Source of the DNA: Rhodococcus sp. 06-235-1A
Lineage (GTDB): Bacteria > Actinomycetota > Actinomycetes > Mycobacteriales > Mycobacteriaceae
DNA: 64,000 nt
Assembly: GCF_002258785.1 (NCBI RefSeq)
Contig: NZ_NOYI01000008.1
Span: 327,014 to 391,013 of the forward strand
Direction: 5' to 3'
The notes under the pieces are model-generated. The model did not search any database, was not told the DNA's origin, and saw nothing but the letters and a program-made list of their open reading frames with translations. The first letter of the stretch is position 1. The number at the start of each line of letters is the position of its first letter. A program made the position numbers and the translations under genes. This document shows, one piece after another, positions 54,473 through 63,983 of this stretch.

Positions 54473-55558
54473 TCAGCTCTCGGTGCGGTTTCCTTCGGCA
54501 TCCCAATGCTCGGCGACCTTCTTGGACGGCTGCACCCGCGGCGGTTCGCCGGGCATCTTGGGATAATCGGGTGGGAAGTTCAGCTCCCCGCCCGGCAGTG
54601 TTTCCCACAGGTGCAGAAGGGGTTCGAGCGAGTAGGCCTGCGAATCCATGTCGGCCCACGGGTCGCCGTCCTGCACCAGTTCCGGCACTGTGACGAGGTT
54701 GAATTCACGCGGATCGGTGACGTCGGCCAACTGCGACCATGTCATCGGAGTACTCACCGGTGCGCCCGGTCGAGCGCGCAGACTCCACGCACTGGCGATC
54801 GTACGGTCCCTGTTGTTCTGGTTGTAGTCGATGAAGATGCGTTCTCCGCGTTCCTCCTTCCACCAGTTGGTGGTCACCCCGTCGTCACGCCGTTCGAGTT
54901 CTCGACCCAAACCGATGGCCGCGTGCCGCACCTGCTCGAAGGTGTACTCGGGCTCGATGCGCACATAGATGTGAATGCCCCGATTGCCGCTCGTCTTCGG
55001 ATAGCCACGTAAACCCAACTCTTCCAACAACTCTCGCGTCACCTCGGCGACCCGCAGGGCGTCCGCGAACGTGGTGCCCGGCTGTGGATCGAGGTCGAGA
55101 CGCAACTCGTCGGGATGGTCGACGTCCGGTCGACGCACCGGCCACGGATGGAACGTCAGCGTGCCCATCTGGGCTGCCCACACCAACGCAGCCGGTTCGG
55201 AGGGACACAGCTCCTCGGCGGTGCGCTTGCTGGGGAACGCGATCTTCACCGTTTCGATCCACTCGGGCGCGCCCTTGGGCAACCGCTTCTGATAGAAGCC
55301 ATCGCCCTCCTTGTCCTGTGGGCCTAGCGCCAATCGCATGCCCTCGCGATAGCCGTCGGGCCACCGCTCCATCGCCGTCGGGCGGTCGCCGATCGCCCGC
55401 ATCAGTGGCTCACCGATGGCGGCGAAATACTGACAGACCTCGAGTTTGGTGATCTCGGGAGTACGTTCGGTCGCCTCGTAGATGACGCGATCGGGGCTCG
55501 ACACCCGCACTTCCCGCTCGCCGACCTGCACGAACGCCGGTGGTGTTTTCGCGGCCAT
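54473..55558 (-). CDS. LigD-type polymerase/primase domain protein (Prim-PolC-like)
   Basis: This 361-residue stand-alone archaeo-eukaryotic-primase-type polymerase domain has the catalytic DLD at 155-157 (RLDLDPQPG), FHPW at 136-139 and the SGNRGIHIYV block. In mycobacteria the corresponding protein (Prim-PolC) is encoded beside LigC and fills short gaps with ribonucleotides in base-excision repair. The ATG at 55558 sits three bases after the ligase stop, so the two form an operon. No Ku gene is nearby, which argues against a full end-joining locus here. Confidence 0.85.
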   Translation of the reverse strand: MAAKTPPAFVQVGEREVRVSSPDRVIYEATERTPEITKLEVCQYFAAIGEPLMRAIGDRPTAMERWPDGYREGMRLALGPQDKEGDGFYQKRLPKGAPEWIETVKIAFPSKRTAEELCPSEPAALVWAAQMGTLTFHPWPVRRPDVDHPDELRLDLDPQPGTTFADALRVAEVTRELLEELGLRGYPKTSGNRGIHIYVRIEPEYTFEQVRHAAIGLGRELERRDDGVTTNWWKEERGERIFIDYNQNNRDRTIASAWSLRARPGAPVSTPMTWSQLADVTDPREFNLVTVPELVQDGDPWADMDSQAYSLEPLLHLWETLPGGELNFPPDYPKMPGEPPRVQPSKKVAEHWDAEGNRTES

Positions 55559-55560
55559 GG

Positions 55561-56619
55561 CTATCGCCCTCCGGCAATGACATCGGCGACGTCGTAGCGC
55601 ACCGGAACCTCGAGCTGGTCGTACGCACAGGAGCGCGGATCGCGATCGGGTCGCCACCGTAGGAACCGCGCCACGTGCCGTAGCCGTGCACCTTCCATCT
55701 GGTCGTAGGCCACTTCGATGACTCGCTCGATGCGCACCGGTATCCAGTTGCGATCGTTGGACGAATTCCAGCGGGTCGCTTCGCCGTCGTACGTGACGTC
55801 GTCACCGAGTCGCAGCGGCTCGAGCTCCTCGAGCAGTTCGAGGCGCCGCTTGTCGGTGAACGCCGAGGCCCCGCCGATCATCCGCAGATCGTCGCCATCG
55901 TAGAGCCCGAGCAGCAGTGATCCGATACCGTTGCCGGACTTGTGGATTCGATAACCGATCAACACGCAGTCTGCGGTGCGGGCATGCTTGATCTTGATCA
56001 TCTCGCGCTTGTTGGGTAGATAGAGACCGTCGAGCTTCTTGGCCACCACACCGTCGAGACCGGCACCTTCGAATCGCTCGAACCAATCCTCGGCCACCGC
56101 CGCATCATCGGTGGCGGAGGTGACGAAGCAGCTCGGCCCACCTGTGCCGACCGCGTCGAGCAATCTCGCTCGCCGCGTCGAGAACGGCTCGCTCGTCAGG
56201 TCCTCGTCGCCGACGGCCAACAGGTCGAATCCGATGAACTGCGCGGGCGTCTTCTCCGCCAGCATCGTCACCCGACTCGCCGCGGGGTGAATTCGTTCCG
56301 ACAGCGACTCCCAGTCGAGCCGCGTGGAACCGTCCTTCGCCCGGGGAACGACGATTTCGCCGTCGACGACGATCTTCTCCGGCAGCTCGGCCTTGACCGC
56401 CTCGACCAACTCCGGGAAGTATCTCGCCAGGTCCTTGCCCCCGCGTGAACCGAGCACCACCTCGTCGCCGTCGCGGAAGACGATGGCGCGAAACCCGTCC
56501 CATTTCGGCTCGTAGGACCACACCGGTGGCCCGTCCTCGGGCTGGGCGGGCACCACTTTGGCTGCTTTGGCGAGCATCGGCGCGACCGGCACGGCAAGAG
56601 GAAGATCCACGCAGATCAT
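55561..56619 (-). CDS. ligC: ATP-dependent DNA ligase, LigC type
   Basis: This 352-residue ATP-dependent ligase has the adenylation motif EPKWDGFR (Lys39 as nucleophile), DGEIV as motif III, and GLDGVVAKKLDGLY and MIKIKH as motifs IV and V. An OB-fold domain follows. The size matches mycobacterial LigC, which seals nicks in base-excision repair with its polymerase partner. It is followed directly by the polymerase-domain gene. The ATG at 56619 has GAGG nearby; a GTG three codons in is an alternative. Confidence 0.9.
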   Translation of the reverse strand: MICVDLPLAVPVAPMLAKAAKVVPAQPEDGPPVWSYEPKWDGFRAIVFRDGDEVVLGSRGGKDLARYFPELVEAVKAELPEKIVVDGEIVVPRAKDGSTRLDWESLSERIHPAASRVTMLAEKTPAQFIGFDLLAVGDEDLTSEPFSTRRARLLDAVGTGGPSCFVTSATDDAAVAEDWFERFEGAGLDGVVAKKLDGLYLPNKREMIKIKHARTADCVLIGYRIHKSGNGIGSLLLGLYDGDDLRMIGGASAFTDKRRLELLEELEPLRLGDDVTYDGEATRWNSSNDRNWIPVRIERVIEVAYDQMEGARLRHVARFLRWRPDRDPRSCAYDQLEVPVRYDVADVIAGGR

Positions 56620-56714
56620 CCTGCCTCATGCGGCCGACAACCGAGTCCGATATTTTCTACACACAGACGATCGATGCACACAGCACGGTTGAATTCACGA
56701 GGGCAGGACTCACC

Positions 56715-57320
56715 ATGGCGTCATCCAACCGTTCGGTCCGCGCTCTCGTTCTCGCGCTGACGGCGTGCACGGCCCTGATACTCGCCGGGTGCGCCTCGGA
56801 AGTGTCCGGTACCGCCGTCGCCATCTCGGGTGCCACCATCGCGCCCACCACCACGAGTGCTCCTCGCACCACCACGAGCGCCCCGACCCCCGACATCGAC
56901 GACGGTGGCAGCGTCGACATCGATGTGGAGATCGGCGAGTGTGTGAACCTCGGCGGAACCGTCGACGAGGCCACCATCGCCAATGCGGCCTGCGGATCGC
57001 CGGAGTCCAACTATGTCGTCTTCGCCAAGACGCCCACATCGGCCGAATGTCCCGCGGACGCCGATCAGTACTACTACGAGACGTACTTCGACATCGAACA
57101 GGGAGCCCTGTGCCTCGACATCGACTGGATTGTGGGCGGATGCATGGACATCGTCGGTGAATTCGCCCAACGGGTCGACTGCGCCACCCCCGGTGCCGAC
57201 ACTCGCCGCGTCGTGACGATCCTGCAGGGCACCTCCTCGGTCGACGACTGCCCCGACCCCGCTCTCTACGGGTACGAGAAGGACTCCCGCAACTTCGTCG
57301 TCTGCGTAGAACGCTTGTGA
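56715..57320 (+). CDS. LppU-like lipoprotein
   Basis: This 201-residue predicted lipoprotein has lipobox ILAGC with Cys26. A Thr/Pro/Ser-rich linker (TTTSAPRTTTSAPTP) leads to a domain with evenly spaced cysteines (GECVNLGG, AACGSPESNYVVF, AECPADADQYYYE, ALCLD, GCMDI, DCATP, DCPDP, VVCVE). The pattern matches the LppU family of mycolate-forming actinobacteria; its role is unknown. Its TGA overlaps the GTG of the MFS transporter gene, so the two are coupled. Confidence 0.8.
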   Translation: MASSNRSVRALVLALTACTALILAGCASEVSGTAVAISGATIAPTTTSAPRTTTSAPTPDIDDGGSVDIDVEIGECVNLGGTVDEATIANAACGSPESNYVVFAKTPTSAECPADADQYYYETYFDIEQGALCLDIDWIVGGCMDIVGEFAQRVDCATPGADTRRVVTILQGTSSVDDCPDPALYGYEKDSRNFVVCVERL

Positions 57321-58753
57321 CCGCTGAGGGCATCGCACTCTCCAGTGCCAGGGGGCGGTGGATCGTCGCGACCACGGTGCTCGGTTCGGCTCTGGCGATG
57401 CTCGACGCCACCGTGGTCAATATTGCGTTGCCTGCGATCGGCCGCGACCTCGGTGCAGGCGTCACCGGTCTGCAATGGACTCTGAGCGGCTACACCCTCG
57501 CGCTGGCCTCGCTGATTCTGCTCGGCGGCTCCCTCGGTGACCGGCTCGGGCGCAGACGGGTGTTCATCTGGGGCACAGTCTGGTTCGCCGCCGCGTCGGT
57601 GCTGTGCGGCCTCGCTCCCAGCATCGAGGTGCTGATCGCGGCGAGGCTGTTGCAAGGTGTCGGCGCAGCGCTGCTCACTCCCGGTTCGCTGGCACTGATC
57701 TCGGCGTCCATCAAGGCCGAGGATCGGGGCGCGGCAATCGGGCTGTGGTCGGGATTGGGTGGTGTCGCGTCGGCCATCGGCCCGTTGCTCGGGGGCTGGT
57801 TGGTCGACGCCGTCGGGTGGCGTGCCGTGTTCCTGATCAACATCCCCCTCGCCGTCGTGGTCGTGTCGGTAGCCGCGAAACATGTTCCGGAGAGCCGAGA
57901 TCCGCACGCGTCCGGACGACTCGACGTGCCGGGCGCGGTGACTGTCGCGGTGGCGCTGGGTCTGCTCACGTACGGGTTGATCGAGTCGCACACCGTGGCG
58001 CTGGTACTCGGGGTTGTTGCGGTCGGAGTGTTCGTGGCGATCGAGCGCCGCTCGCACGATCCATTGGTACCGCCGTCACTGTTTGCTTCCCGAGTTTTTC
58101 TGGCGGCCAACCTCGTTACCTTCGCCGTCTATGCGGCACTCGGCGGAGTGTTCTTCCTGCTGGTGCTGCAGTTGCAGTTCGCCGTGGGCTACTCGCCCAT
58201 CTCGGCCGGAGTCTCGACGCTGCCGATCACAGCACTGATGCTCGTACTGTCGGCCCGCGCGGGCCGGGTGGCCGGGCGTATCGGACCACGCATTCCGATG
58301 ACGGTCGGGCCGCTACTGTCGGCCCTCGGGCTGGTGCTGATGCTGCGCATCGGTCCTGGATCCAGTTATGTCACAGACATTCTGCCCGCGGTCGTCGTGT
58401 TCGGTCTCGGCCTGTCCGCTCTGGTGGCCCCGTTGACGGCAGCCGTTCTCGGTGCGGTGTCGACCGACCGCGCCGGCATTGCGTCGGGGGTCAACAACGC
58501 CGTGGCCCGCACCAGCCAACTGCTCGCCGTCGCAGCCCTGCCTGCGCTCGCCGGAATCGCCGGGTCCGATTACTCTGCGCCGGAGGTGTTCTCGGCCGGC
58601 TTCCACACAGCGATGCTCCTGTGTGCCGGACTGTTGGTGATCGGTGCCCTCATCGCAGCCGTACTGATCCGAGGAACGGGCGGCGAGGCGTCGAACTGCC
58701 CACCGCACTGCGACATGACGTCACCACCGATGGCACCGCGCCGGAGCGCGTGA
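57317..58753 (+). CDS. MFS transporter, DHA2 (EmrB/QacA) family
   Basis: This 478-residue exporter of the 14-helix drug:H+ antiporter class has motif C-like LGGVASAIGPLLGGWLVD, motif A GDRLGRRRVF and the first-helix motif LAMLDATVVNIALPAIGRDL. The substrate is unknown; it may export a drug, lipid or precursor. The start is GTG, overlapping the lipoprotein stop, and the end is one base from the convergent stress-protein gene. The C-terminal tail has two cysteines. Confidence 0.9.
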   Translation: MTAEGIALSSARGRWIVATTVLGSALAMLDATVVNIALPAIGRDLGAGVTGLQWTLSGYTLALASLILLGGSLGDRLGRRRVFIWGTVWFAAASVLCGLAPSIEVLIAARLLQGVGAALLTPGSLALISASIKAEDRGAAIGLWSGLGGVASAIGPLLGGWLVDAVGWRAVFLINIPLAVVVVSVAAKHVPESRDPHASGRLDVPGAVTVAVALGLLTYGLIESHTVALVLGVVAVGVFVAIERRSHDPLVPPSLFASRVFLAANLVTFAVYAALGGVFFLLVLQLQFAVGYSPISAGVSTLPITALMLVLSARAGRVAGRIGPRIPMTVGPLLSALGLVLMLRIGPGSSYVTDILPAVVVFGLGLSALVAPLTAAVLGAVSTDRAGIASGVNNAVARTSQLLAVAALPALAGIAGSDYSAPEVFSAGFHTAMLLCAGLLVIGALIAAVLIRGTGGEASNCPPHCDMTSPPMAPRRSA

Positions 58754-58754
58754 C

Positions 58755-59636
58755 TCAACGCACGATCAGCACCGAACAGTCGGCGTGGTGAACGAGGTTC
58801 TGACTGACCGATCCCAGAATCGCACCGCGGAGTACACCTCGACCCCGAGAACCCACCACGAGCATCGACGCGGACGCCGACATCGCACGCAACCCTCGCG
58901 TCGGGCTCGACTGAGTGCTCACGGTCGTCAACGTCACCTCCGGGTACTTCTCGCGCACTTTCCCCACATGCGCATCGAGCCAATGCTTTTCGTGTTCGCG
59001 AACGCTCACCCAGTCGACACCCTCGAATCCTGTTCCCAGACCCGGCTGGGCCGCGAATCCCCAATAGTTCGCCGCGACCACCGGTGCACCGACGGTATGC
59101 GCGAACTCGAGCGCGGCACTCAACGCTCGATCCGACTGCTCACTTCCGTCGACACCCACCACGATGGGCCGAGCGGAATCGACGCTCTCCCCACCGCCAC
59201 GCACGAGCAGCACAGGGCAATGGGCGTGCGTGACGACTCGGAGGGTGTTGCTGCCCAGGGTCAGGTCTCGTAGTGCACTCGACTTCCTCGATCCCAGCAC
59301 AATCAATTCTGCGTCGGCATTCGACAGGTACGACGCGATCGTCCCATCGACGGTGACGATGTCGACGGACACCTCGGGTGCCGCGTCGTGCATCGCACCG
59401 GCCGCTCGAGTGAGGTGCTTGCGTCCGATGATACGGAGGTCGCGCTCGAGCGCACCGGCGTCGACGAACGCTGCCGATCCGTACCAATCCCCCTCGGGGA
59501 CAGCATGAATCAAGCGAACGGACGAATGTGTCCTCGCGGCGTAGGTGGCCGCCCACAGCGCTGCGGCATCGGCCTCGGTCGAACCGTCGATGCCCACCAG
59601 AATGGGAAGCACTCGGTCGGTGGATGTACTCATCAT
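58755..59636 (-). CDS. Tandem-domain universal stress protein
   Basis: This 293-residue protein has two UspA domains (about residues 9-145 and 155-293). ATP-binding loops read GSRKSSALRDLTLGS in the first and GSRGRGVLRGAILGSVSQ in the second. Tandem Usp proteins of this kind are induced by hypoxia in mycobacteria. The start ATG at 59636 overlaps the stop of the nitroreductase-like gene (ATGA), so the pair is coupled. Confidence 0.9.
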   Translation of the reverse strand: MMSTSTDRVLPILVGIDGSTEADAAALWAATYAARTHSSVRLIHAVPEGDWYGSAAFVDAGALERDLRIIGRKHLTRAAGAMHDAAPEVSVDIVTVDGTIASYLSNADAELIVLGSRKSSALRDLTLGSNTLRVVTHAHCPVLLVRGGGESVDSARPIVVGVDGSEQSDRALSAALEFAHTVGAPVVAANYWGFAAQPGLGTGFEGVDWVSVREHEKHWLDAHVGKVREKYPEVTLTTVSTQSSPTRGLRAMSASASMLVVGSRGRGVLRGAILGSVSQNLVHHADCSVLIVR

Positions 59637-60634
59637 GATCGCCTTCGATTCGTTGTGTGGGCGGGCGCAGACAGCACCGACGCCACGGCGTGTCGCGGGG
59701 TTCGGGGTGGCGGCGAGCCGATCATGGGGGTGCCGACTCGAATCAACACCTGCGCCAGGCCGTTTCGCGGGGCCAGGGACTCGACCAGGTGCCTGCTCCC
59801 CGACTGTTCCGTCATGTGCGTCAAGGGGCATGTCGCCAGCCCGTCCGCAGTCGCGGCCAACAGGAACGAAGACATCGCGCGGCCGCAGTTCAACCAATCG
59901 AGGCGTTCGTCCGATGCCGTGCCGAGCAGCAACACTGTGGACTCGTCTTCGACCGGCTCCTGCGTCGTGGTCTCGGCTACCCGGTGCGGTTCGGGGAACT
60001 GTCTCCCGACCTGCACCCTCGACGCCTCGGCCCGGTTCGTCAGGGCCTCCGGCGGAATTCCTCCCGAGCGGAACGAGTGCCCGGCCCACCATCTGATCTC
60101 TGCCTGATAGGTCGCGTCGTACTTTCGCACGCTCGCGCTCAGCGTCGAGGCCTTCGCCAACGTTTGTTTGGACTCCGGCGACAGGACGGTCATCTGCGTG
60201 CCGTAGTGCGCCTGCCCGAGGTACCTCGTCAGAATGCGATTGCTCGGCACCGGTCCGAATGCCCGCCGATCCGAGTGGCGGCGGTTGATCGCAGCCAACA
60301 GATCGAACTCGTGCGAGCGCGGACGTGCGTCGTGAACGAAGCGAACATGCGCGAGATGATCGGGCGAACCCGGTGTGGGCAGCAGATCGATCTCGGTCGT
60401 CCACCTCAACGCCGCGGCAGCCTTGTCGAGATGGTCCAACGCTGCCCCACAGCTCAACACCATCTGTCGCTCCGCCGGGTCGATCACCCCGAGCACTCGC
60501 GAGCTGTCGGTGTACAGATCGAGTCCGCGTGCGGAGTAGGTCCACCGCCACGGTTGACTGTTGTGTACCGACGGTGCCCGACACGCGAGCTCCACCAGCA
60601 TCTCCACCACGGCCGTATCCGGCTGATCGTTCAT
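59633..60634 (-). CDS. acg: Acg-type nitroreductase-fold protein
   Basis: This 333-residue protein has the segment [17 protein letters not shown] at residues 17-33, an [15 protein letters not shown] block near 120, and a C-terminal LSAPAH. It matches the Acg family (Rv2032-like), an FMN-binding nitroreductase fold with a flavin lid and no proven enzymatic role. In mycobacteria acg belongs to the DosR dormancy regulon beside a stress-protein gene, as here. An AGGAGAG site precedes the ATG at 60634. Confidence 0.85.
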   Translation of the reverse strand: MNDQPDTAVVEMLVELACRAPSVHNSQPWRWTYSARGLDLYTDSSRVLGVIDPAERQMVLSCGAALDHLDKAAAALRWTTEIDLLPTPGSPDHLAHVRFVHDARPRSHEFDLLAAINRRHSDRRAFGPVPSNRILTRYLGQAHYGTQMTVLSPESKQTLAKASTLSASVRKYDATYQAEIRWWAGHSFRSGGIPPEALTNRAEASRVQVGRQFPEPHRVAETTTQEPVEDESTVLLLGTASDERLDWLNCGRAMSSFLLAATADGLATCPLTHMTEQSGSRHLVESLAPRNGLAQVLIRVGTPMIGSPPPRTPRHAVASVLSAPAHTTNRRRS

Positions 60635-60705
60635 CGTCTCTCCTCGACCTCCCACCTCGATGCGGTGGCTGCACAACCACTGTCGCTTCCAGCTGGTACC
60701 GCTCG

Positions 60706-60722
60706 ACAGGGCCATTCGTCAC
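60706..60722 (-). promoter_or_regulatory. Candidate DosR-type box upstream of acg
   Basis: Read toward acg, the sequence GTGACGAATGGCCCT resembles the DosR-type pattern GGGACTT-NN-GGCCCT at about 10 of 13 defined positions. It lies 72-88 bases upstream of the acg start, and the acg-stress-protein pairing is typical of the DosR regulon. The match is imperfect, so this is a suggestion only. Confidence 0.3.
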
Positions 60723-60857
60723 TCGACAGAGGGCATTCCGGTAGAGGAGTTGGGTGCAGGCCGATCGACGGCGGCAACCACAGGTTTAGTGTTGACGGTG
60801 AATGCGACTCAGGAGCGGAACCTGAGGACGCGCGTCCGCCGACCGCTCAGGAGAGTC

Positions 60858-62585
60858 ATGACGACCCCGCAGAATCCCCCGGAAGAGCAACCCAACGACA
60901 TCGACGTCAAGCCGCGTAGTCGCGACGTCACCGACGGGCTGGAGAAGACCGCTGCCCGCGGCATGCTCCGCGCCGTCGGCATGGGCGACGACGACTGGGG
61001 CAAGTCCCAGATCGGCGTGGCGTCGTCCTGGAACGAGATCACTCCGTGCAATCTTTCGCTCGAACGGCTGGCGAAGGCCGTCAAGAAGGGCGTCCACGCC
61101 GCCGGTGGGTACCCGCTGGAATTCGGCACCATTTCGGTGTCCGACGGCATCTCCATGGGTCACGAGGGCATGCACTTCTCACTGGTCTCCCGTGAGGTCA
61201 TCGCCGACAGCGTCGAAACCGTCATCAGCGCAGAGCGGCTCGACGGTTCGGTGCTCCTTGCCGGCTGCGACAAGTCCTTGCCCGGAATGCTCATGGCCGC
61301 AGCACGTCTGGACCTGGCGAGCGTGTTCCTCTACGCCGGTTCCACACTGCCCGGCTTCGCCACCCTGTCCGACGGCAGCGAGCATCAGGTGACGATCATC
61401 GACGCATTCGAGGCCGTCGGAGCGTGCTCGCGTGGACTGATGTCGCGGGCCGACGTCGACACCATCGAACGCGCCATCTGCCCCGGTGAAGGCGCCTGCG
61501 GCGGGATGTACACCGCCAACACGATGGCCAGCGCAGCCGAGGCCATGGGAATGTCGTTGCCCGGCAGCGCATCCCCGCCGGCACCGGACCGTCGACGCGA
61601 CGGATTCGCGCACGCCAGCGGCGAGGCCGTCGTCGATCTTCTCCGACGCGGCATCCGCACCAGCGACATCCTCACCAAGGAAGCCTTCGAGAACGCCATC
61701 GCTGTCGTCATGGCCTTCGGTGGCTCGACCAACGCCGTCCTGCACCTCCTCGCCATCGCCCACGAAGCTCAGGTGGAGCTGACCCTGGCCGACTTCACCC
61801 GCGTCGGCGCGAAAGTGCCGCACCTCGCGGACGTCAAGCCTTTCGGCAAGCACGTCATGACCGACGTCGACGCCATCGGTGGAGTTCCCGTCGTGATGAA
61901 GGCTCTGCTCGACGCCGGCCTGATGCACGGCGACTGCATGACGGTCACCGGAAAGACAGTGGCGCAGAACCTCGCTCACATCGCACCGCCGGACCCGGAC
62001 GGAAAGGTACTGCGCGCACTCGACAAGCCGATCCACCCGACCGGCGGCATCACCATTCTCGAGGGCTCACTCGCTCCGGGTGGGGCCGTCGTCAAGTCCG
62101 CAGGCTTCGACTCCGACGTATTCGTCGGCACGGCAAGAGTTTTCGAACGTGAACGCGCGGCCATGGACGCCCTCGAAGACGGCACCATCGCAGCGGGCGA
62201 CGTCGTGGTCATCCGCTACGAGGGACCCAAGGGCGGGCCGGGAATGCGCGAGATGCTCGCGATCACCGGAGCAATCAAGGGCGCGGGCCTCGGCAAGGAC
62301 GTCCTGCTGCTCACCGACGGACGGTTCTCCGGCGGCACCACCGGCCTGTGCGTCGGACACGTGGCACCCGAGGCAGTCGACGGCGGTCCCATCGCCTTCG
62401 TGCGCGACGGCGACCAGATTCGACTCGACGTCGGCAAGGGCACCCTCGACCTGCTCGTCGACGCAACCGAACTGGACTCCCGCGCGAAGGGCTGGGCTCC
62501 CCTGCCGCCGCGCTACACCCGCGGAGTGCTGGCCAAATACTCGAAGCTGGTGGGATCGGCCTCGAACGGTGCGGTGCTGATCTAG
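60858..62585 (+). CDS. ilvD: Dihydroxy-acid dehydratase
   Basis: This 575-residue dehydratase converts 2,3-dihydroxy-isovalerate and -3-methylvalerate to the 2-oxoacids in valine, leucine and isoleucine synthesis. Iron-sulfur cluster cysteines appear in GCDKSLPG (Cys137) and [14 protein letters not shown] (Cys214), with a further one near residue 64 in [18 protein letters not shown] and the C-terminal DGRFSGGT are conserved. An AGGAG site precedes the ATG at 60858. It stands alone here, without ilvBNC. Confidence 0.93.
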   Translation: MTTPQNPPEEQPNDIDVKPRSRDVTDGLEKTAARGMLRAVGMGDDDWGKSQIGVASSWNEITPCNLSLERLAKAVKKGVHAAGGYPLEFGTISVSDGISMGHEGMHFSLVSREVIADSVETVISAERLDGSVLLAGCDKSLPGMLMAAARLDLASVFLYAGSTLPGFATLSDGSEHQVTIIDAFEAVGACSRGLMSRADVDTIERAICPGEGACGGMYTANTMASAAEAMGMSLPGSASPPAPDRRRDGFAHASGEAVVDLLRRGIRTSDILTKEAFENAIAVVMAFGGSTNAVLHLLAIAHEAQVELTLADFTRVGAKVPHLADVKPFGKHVMTDVDAIGGVPVVMKALLDAGLMHGDCMTVTGKTVAQNLAHIAPPDPDGKVLRALDKPIHPTGGITILEGSLAPGGAVVKSAGFDSDVFVGTARVFERERAAMDALEDGTIAAGDVVVIRYEGPKGGPGMREMLAITGAIKGAGLGKDVLLLTDGRFSGGTTGLCVGHVAPEAVDGGPIAFVRDGDQIRLDVGKGTLDLLVDATELDSRAKGWAPLPPRYTRGVLAKYSKLVGSASNGAVLI

Positions 62586-62622
62586 CACTCACCCTCTGCT
62601 CGCCCCCGCTCCCCGCCCTCCC

Positions 62623-62649
62623 GCGTGAATGGACCGTTGCACACGTCTC
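62623..62649. repeat. Left half of a family-A palindrome split by the IS30 element
   Basis: GCGTGAATGGACCGTTGCAC followed by ACGTCTC forms the left arm and loop of a family-A palindrome. The right arm lies beyond the insertion at 63899-63918, with 17 of 20 positions complementary. The last three bases (CTC, 62647-62649) are the target duplication of the insertion. Confidence 0.75.
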
Positions 62650-63891
62650 GGCAGTTTCAAGCGATGGTTGCAACACAGCTCCTGACCTGAGGAGATGTGG
62701 AGCAGATGTCCCGACGTGTCATCCCGAACCGAGCAGAGGTAGTCGCTAGGTTCCATGCCATGCGAGATTCGGGCGCGTCAGTGATCGTTGCGTCGGCCGC
62801 CGCCGGTGTCAGTCGATCCACGGGAATGCGGTGGACAGATCAGAGGAGAGGAATCGTCCGCGGGGCCAAACGGATCCGGTCCGAACCCAGCGGACGATTC
62901 CTTTCTCAGTCCGAACGAGAAGAGATCGCCATCGGCCGTGCGATGGGGCTGTCTCAGACCGACATTGCCGATCTCATCGGTCGCGACAAGTCGGTCGTCT
63001 CACGCGAGCTCGGCCGCAACACCAACCTCGGTGGCACCTACCGATCGGTGTCCGCGCAGCAACGAGCGGAGACACGCGCCCGCCGACCCAAGACTGCGAA
63101 GCTGGCCGATCCGGACAGTGAACTCCGCGCGGAAGTTGTTCGCCGTCTGCGGAAAAAGTGGTCACCACAACAGATTTCGGCGACACTGAAGATCGATTAC
63201 CCCGATCGGCCGGAGATGCACGTGTCGCACGAAACGATCTACAACGCCATCTACGTTCAAGCCAAAGGCGAACTCAAAGCCGATGTCGCCGACGCGCTCC
63301 GGACCGGCCGGGCACATCGCCGCAAGCATGGGCGAGTGCCCAGCCATGCCCACCACATTCCCGACAAGACGCTGATCTCCGAGCGCCCCGACGACGTCGA
63401 AGACCGCAAAGTCCCTGGGCACTGGGAAGGCGACCTGATCCTGGGCGCCGGAAACAAATCGGCGATCGGCACCCTGGTCGAGCGCACATCCCGATTCACG
63501 ATGCTGCTGCACCTGCCGCACTCACACAACCTCGACGCCGTCAGAGACGCGATGATCGCCGCGATCCGATCGATGCCGGACACGCTCAAGCAGTCGGTGA
63601 CCTGGGATCAAGGCATGGAAATGCGCAGGCACGCGGAGATCACGATGGCCACCGACATGGCCATCTACTTCTGCGACCCCCACAGTCCCTGGCAACGTGG
63701 CACGAACGAAAACACCAACGGGCTACTGCGGCAATACTTCAAGAAGGGCACAGACCTCTCCGCGCATACCGCAGAGCGGCTTCAAGCGGTCGCCGACGAA
63801 CTCAACGACCGCCCCCGCCGAACGCTAGGCTGGAACTCACCAGCAAAAGTGATCAACGAGCTAGTCGTTGCAACGACCGCTTGAAACTGCC
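62650..63891 (+). mobile_element. IS30 family insertion sequence, intact (1242 bp)
   Basis: The element is bounded by 25-base inverted repeats at 62650-62674 and 63867-63891, identical at 22 positions. Both share the first 14 bases GGCAGTTTCAAGCG and the inner GTTGCAAC, with three mismatches between. A 3-base direct repeat CTC flanks it (62647-62649 and 63892-63894). One full-length transposase gene lies inside and its stop codon falls within the right repeat. Size, repeats and duplication all fit IS30. It appears complete and potentially active. Confidence 0.93.
62706..63884 (+). CDS. IS30 family transposase
   Basis: This 392-residue DDE transposase has an N-terminal helix-turn-helix region (LSQTDIADLIGRDKSVVSREL) and a catalytic core with Asp243 (GHWEGDLI), Asp301 (TWDQGMEM) and Glu335 (RGTNENTNGLLRQYF), giving the D-D-33-E spacing of the family. 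The ATG at 62706 lies 11 bases after GGAG; a GTG three codons upstream is possible. No frameshift or internal stop was seen. Confidence 0.93.
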   Translation: MSRRVIPNRAEVVARFHAMRDSGASVIVASAAAGVSRSTGMRWTDQRRGIVRGAKRIRSEPSGRFLSQSEREEIAIGRAMGLSQTDIADLIGRDKSVVSRELGRNTNLGGTYRSVSAQQRAETRARRPKTAKLADPDSELRAEVVRRLRKKWSPQQISATLKIDYPDRPEMHVSHETIYNAIYVQAKGELKADVADALRTGRAHRRKHGRVPSHAHHIPDKTLISERPDDVEDRKVPGHWEGDLILGAGNKSAIGTLVERTSRFTMLLHLPHSHNLDAVRDAMIAAIRSMPDTLKQSVTWDQGMEMRRHAEITMATDMAIYFCDPHSPWQRGTNENTNGLLRQYFKKGTDLSAHTAERLQAVADELNDRPRRTLGWNSPAKVINELVVATTA

Positions 63892-63918
63892 CTCGGCGGT
63901 GCGATGGTTCATTCACGC
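63892..63918. repeat. Right half of the family-A palindrome split by the IS30 element
   Basis: After the duplicated CTC and GGCG, the arm GTGCGATGGTTCATTCACGC (63899-63918) completes the palindrome begun at 62623. Joining the two halves and removing one CTC restores a hairpin that probably once terminated ilvD. Confidence 0.72.
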
Positions 63919-63931
63919 GAGGACACCGTGC

Positions 63932-63983
63932 GCGTGGATGTCACCCTGCATACGTCTCAGCCGTGCAATGGTCCATTCACTCG
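63932..63983. repeat. Palindromic repeat family A, further tandem copy
   Basis: This 52-base stretch aligns with the reconstructed unit at 62623-63918 without the IS. It shares ACGTCTC in the loop and ends with GTGCAATGGTCCATTCACT. The left arm is degenerate (about 13 of 20 matches). It shows that at least two units stood in tandem downstream of ilvD. The window ends 17 bases further on, and no gene is seen after it. Confidence 0.65.

Noticed and set aside
54473..56619. Non-homologous end-joining locus (Ku-LigD)
   Set aside because: The ligase and polymerase are separate small proteins of LigC type and no Ku gene is nearby.
58755..60722. A 655-codon frame suggesting a fused stress protein
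   Set aside because: The upstream part is out of frame with the Acg-type gene and has no domain. The start at 59636 overlaps the acg stop.
60635..60857. Branched-chain amino-acid attenuator before ilvD
   Set aside because: No short leader peptide rich in Leu, Val or Ile and no terminator-antiterminator pair could be found in this 223-base stretch.
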